Assembly (NCBI GenBank): GCA_030278955.1
Contig: JAOANR010000010.1
Span: 11,687,884 to 11,751,883, forward strand
DNA length: 64,000 bases
DNA from: Hygrophila difformis
Taxonomy: Eukaryota > Streptophyta > Magnoliopsida > Lamiales > Acanthaceae
Direction of reading: 5' to 3'
The notes under the pieces were generated by a model that worked only from the letters and a program-made list of their open reading frames with translations, searched no databases and was not told where the DNA came from. The position numbers and the translations under genes were made by a program. Below, one piece after another: positions 61,031-64,000 of the stretch (its first letter is position 1; each line of letters opens with the position of its first letter).

Positions 61031-61510
61031 CCAGTTTTTTTCTTTTTTTTTTTGACAGCAAACGGGCATTGAAGGCCGCTTGCATCAAGAAAAGAACGGC
61101 CACTAGTGGCCGTTCTTGCTATAGAGTGACCGGCCATCAATGGCCGGCCACCTTTTTTTTTTTTTGTCTTCTTTCTAAATTTTCACCAACACACACAACA
61201 CAAGGAATGGCCTGACCTATCCAAGCACTGGGAAGTGGCTTTCAATAATTTCTTTTGAGCTTATCTAGGTCTGTTGTCCCAATAAATTTTGGATCTTCTG
61301 GATTTGAACGGACCACACTTGCAAATTGCTCTTAAAGTCGAATGGCCAGCCACGACCGTTCTTAGTGTAGATTGGCCGGCCATGGATGGCCGGTCCATTT
61401 TTTTTTTCCTATTATCAGTGAACGTCCACCCATGGCCGCTCCTTACTTGTTTTGAACGGCCATGAGTAGTCGACCAAAACCATGCCCAACGGCCATTCGC
61501 GGCCGAACGC
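61031..61510. repeat. Array of GGCC palindromes next to T-tracts
   Basis: A perfect 26-bp palindrome (half-arm AAGAACGGCCACT, 61092-61117) is followed by CCGGCCAT-ca-ATGGCCGG at 61130-61147, which precedes a T-run. A related CCGGCCAT-gg-ATGGCCGG near 61376-61393 precedes another T-run. Weaker copies of aacggcca/tggccgtt lie at about 61320-61350, 61420-61445, 61450-61475 and 61488-61510. Three T-tracts (about 61037, 61150 and 61398) punctuate the array. Confidence 0.75.
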
Positions 61511-62855
61511 TGCAAATACGCAATTTTCATACAAAAAAGTAATGTCTCAATCTGGAAGAATGAATTAAACACAAAAAAAACTTATATATTTAACTACTTC
61601 GTATTGATCTTCATCCATTGTAATTCGCTCTACTCTTATGATATATGTATTATGAATCAAGAAAGAAAAGAGAATGACTAAAAAGAGAAGAAAACTGAAA
61701 GCAGCAATGGAGGTAGGGTTTTGTGTGCCTCTAAGAATCCACATGTGCCCCTAACATGATTTTACTGGATAATAAGGGCATTGAAGGAATTTTAATTGGC
61801 ACTTGAGTGCCCCCAACATTATGAGAGTGTATATATCTGGCGCCTTGAATTTTTCCATGTGCAAAAATAGTTGGAAAGTACCAGGACCTGAGGTCCCGTA
61901 GGAACAAACAAGTTTGGTTTCTTCTTCCTGGACTCCGGTTCATGTCCTCTCCTACGCAATTAATTGGCCTAATTGAGCCTAGGGTTTTACTACCCATCTA
62001 TAAATAGTTGTTTCGGTTTGGATGAACAGCAGCTCCCATTTTTCAAACAGTACCCAGGTGCGGTTGGTGGGATGCTCACAAATGAAAAGAAAAAGAAGAA
62101 AAATTCTAGATAGCTAATTTAACTTAATTTATGTAATGTAAGTTAATTTCTGTTAGTTTTAGTGGTAGATTAGTTTGTAAACAGTGGTTTTCAACCATTT
62201 TAGAGTAGCCATTTTTTCCATGTTTTAAAGCTTTGTAGTGTAAAAATTAAATTTGAGAATACCCAAATAATGGGTTGTTCTTGAACGTTTATTGCTTAGT
62301 TGATAGATTCAAAAAATTATGTTCCAAAAATTCTGTCATGGGTCTCTTCCCTTTTCATTTACTGTTTACCCTTTTTTTTTGGTCACTTGACCATTTTCTT
62401 TAATATTTTAGTTAGGTTTTGATGTTTTATTAATTTAATAAATGCACATACATTGAATGCACATCTCTTGATAGGTTTAGTGTAGGTTTTATTTTAATTT
62501 TAGTTTGTTAGCATGGTTTTTATTTATTTTTGCAACTAGTTAATTTTTATTTTTATTTTTTTTATTATTGTTTTTGTTATTCTTTAGTTTTAAGATGGTG
62601 CTTTTATTTTATTTTTTTTAGTTTTAGTGCACTAGATCTAGAAAGTGGATGGTATTTTAATGTTTCTGCATATTCAAAAACTTGAAAATAGGGTTTGTAA
62701 TCGCATAGATTACATTACCCAACCAACACTTATGTCGTGGGGTAGCTACGACGCTAACCGCCCTACGACGCTAACCGCCCTTAGCGACGTAGGGGAAGGT
62801 TTGACGTCGTAGTTGCTTCGGACTTAAGGAAAATTTGTCCTACGAATCTAGACCT
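61511..62855. other. Unassigned transposon-like region with a TATA box and GACGC motifs
   Basis: TATAAATAG at 61999-62007 stands upstream of a leader-like segment without an ORF. Several gtgcccc(c/t)aac copies occur at 61745-61820. 62740-62820 repeats ctacgacgctaaccgcc twice and ends in gacgtcgtag. It may be the remainder of a CACTA or LTR element. Confidence 0.35.
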
Positions 62856-64000
62856 TGTAACACCCCGGTTTTTGGTCACCCAGGTCGGGATGTCACCGCC
62901 ACATCTCCCTAGTAAGACATGGTTTCTCCGAGCTTACTAACGAGATGCAAGGCTAGGTATTGCAGTATTTAAAAACATTTAAAGCATTCAAATAGCCCAT
63001 ACAATATAATACGAAAATAATAATAGCATAGCGCAGCGGAAATATTTAGTTTAGTACAATATCGCAGCGGAAAATATAAAAGGGGCCGACATGGCCAAAT
63101 CACGGGTTAAACAGGCCCGTTCATAATATAGTCTAAGTACGAAATTTAAAAGCAAAATAAGTGTTCCCCAAAATCCCATGCATGAATCGTGCTCACACAT
63201 GCTCATTCCACATATTCTGTAAGGAAAGGGATAAAAATGGTTTTGGTCAGCAAAATTGCTGAGTAAGCTAACACATGCATGATCGTAGGGTTTTAAAGCC
63301 ATAAATTAAATAATTTAACAAAGCATGATAATAACATAATATTTAATTTCATCTAATCCATATCCAATAGCATAATTTATCTCAGGGCTCTATTTAATAA
63401 CACATATCACATGGTTTAATCATAAAAGCCACAATTTAAATAAAGCATTTAAGTAATTTAATTGGACAACAACATAATTTAATCTAATTTAATTTAGTTT
63501 AGAATCCCCATCACATTCCCGATTTTTGTATTTCAAGGTTTCACGACAAAATCGCGATGTCAACAAGTTTAGCCGGTAGCCCGGCGGCTGCAACCGTATC
63601 AGCCATACGCAGTACCACTCCGGAGCCTCGGGAAACCCATACGGATATTCACGAGAGTGTAGGCTCTATATTTCGCCGTTTAGGCAATCCATATCTCAAG
63701 TTTAGCGCGCGGGGTCACCATCGTCCATTACGGCACGAAGTGAATCGTTAGGGGGCACCCTGCAGAGCACTCACCCCTAATTTTAATTTATCAAGTTTGT
63801 AAGGGGATTTAATTTTTAAAAATCTGACTTCAATTGTATTTATTTAGAAATAATATCTCAACTCGTTTCAACCCTAAAGGTTAATTCCATGTTTCAACAA
63901 GATTTCAAGATTTCGTTTCAGTAAATCACAGTTTACTCTAAAATTCGTCTAAAATCAGATTCAATTCCAAAAATTCCAAAATTTCATATCTGACTCCGAA
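62856..64000. repeat. Start of a long LTR, truncated by the window edge
   Basis: It begins TGTAACACCCCGG, a very common start of plant gypsy LTRs. gcgcagcggaaat and gctgagtaagctaac blocks, known from long gypsy LTRs, follow. No second copy, primer site or target repeat can be seen because the window ends. The small open frame 63557-63751 is probably not a gene. Confidence 0.5.

Noticed and set aside
1..64000. tRNA, rRNA or CRISPR arrays
   Set aside because: No cloverleaf-like gene, rRNA segment or regular repeat-spacer array was recognised by eye; a tRNAscan/Infernal run would be decisive.

Overview
This is nuclear DNA from a eudicot plant. Genes carry many GT-AG introns in AT-rich sequence, and the spaces between genes are filled with plant transposons of nearly every class: Helitron, MULE, hAT, Tourist- and Stowaway-like MITEs, LTR/TRIM elements and LINE. 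Nothing bacterial or viral is seen. Exon boundaries below were worked out by hand from splice sites, reading phase and protein-family similarity. For each of the five intact gene models the exon lengths sum to an exact open frame.

Layout. (1) 1-9.1 kb is transposon DNA: an 8.4-kb minus-strand Helitron (532-8951) sits inside a small Tourist-like element (485-9066). (2) 9.3-18.6 kb is a three-level nest. A ~1.1-kb MULE (9315-18563, 9-bp TSD) contains an 8.15-kb LTR retrotransposon with gag and protease but no RT or integrase (10215-18368, 5-bp TSD). Inside its gag lies a 364-bp TRIM (14176-14539, 5-bp TSD). (3) 18.8-27.7 kb, minus strand, is a 16-exon SAC-domain phosphoinositide phosphatase (916 aa, SAC1/FRA7-like). 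It shares a short divergent promoter with (4) a 4-exon plastid-type DnaJ zinc-finger protein at 28.1-28.8 kb. (5) 29-37.2 kb holds a hAT-type MITE, a truncated LINE, and a nearly full-length decayed LINE (31330-36970), both LINEs being inserted in a further MITE. (6) 37.6-42.9 kb, plus strand, is a 10-exon RanBPM-like SPRY/LisH/CTLH/CRA protein (469 aa). (7) 46.4-48.3 kb, plus strand, is a 5-exon bZIP transcription factor (329 aa), convergent with (8) a 6-exon, 800-aa conserved-looking protein of unknown function (49.1-52.7 kb, minus strand). (9) 52.9-64 kb is again transposon-rich: a 2.3-kb hAT element carrying a CACTA-like end, a Tourist MITE, a Stowaway inserted in a Stowaway, a copia remnant, an array of GGCC palindromes next to T-tracts, and the start of a long LTR that runs off the window.

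The genes do not form a pathway. SAC1-like acts in phosphoinositide turnover, RanBPM-like in a probable CTLH ubiquitin-ligase scaffold, the bZIP in transcription and the zinc-finger protein in plastid protein maintenance. The most unusual material is the nested mobile DNA, where several insertions can be reconstructed exactly, and the palindrome array near 61 kb.
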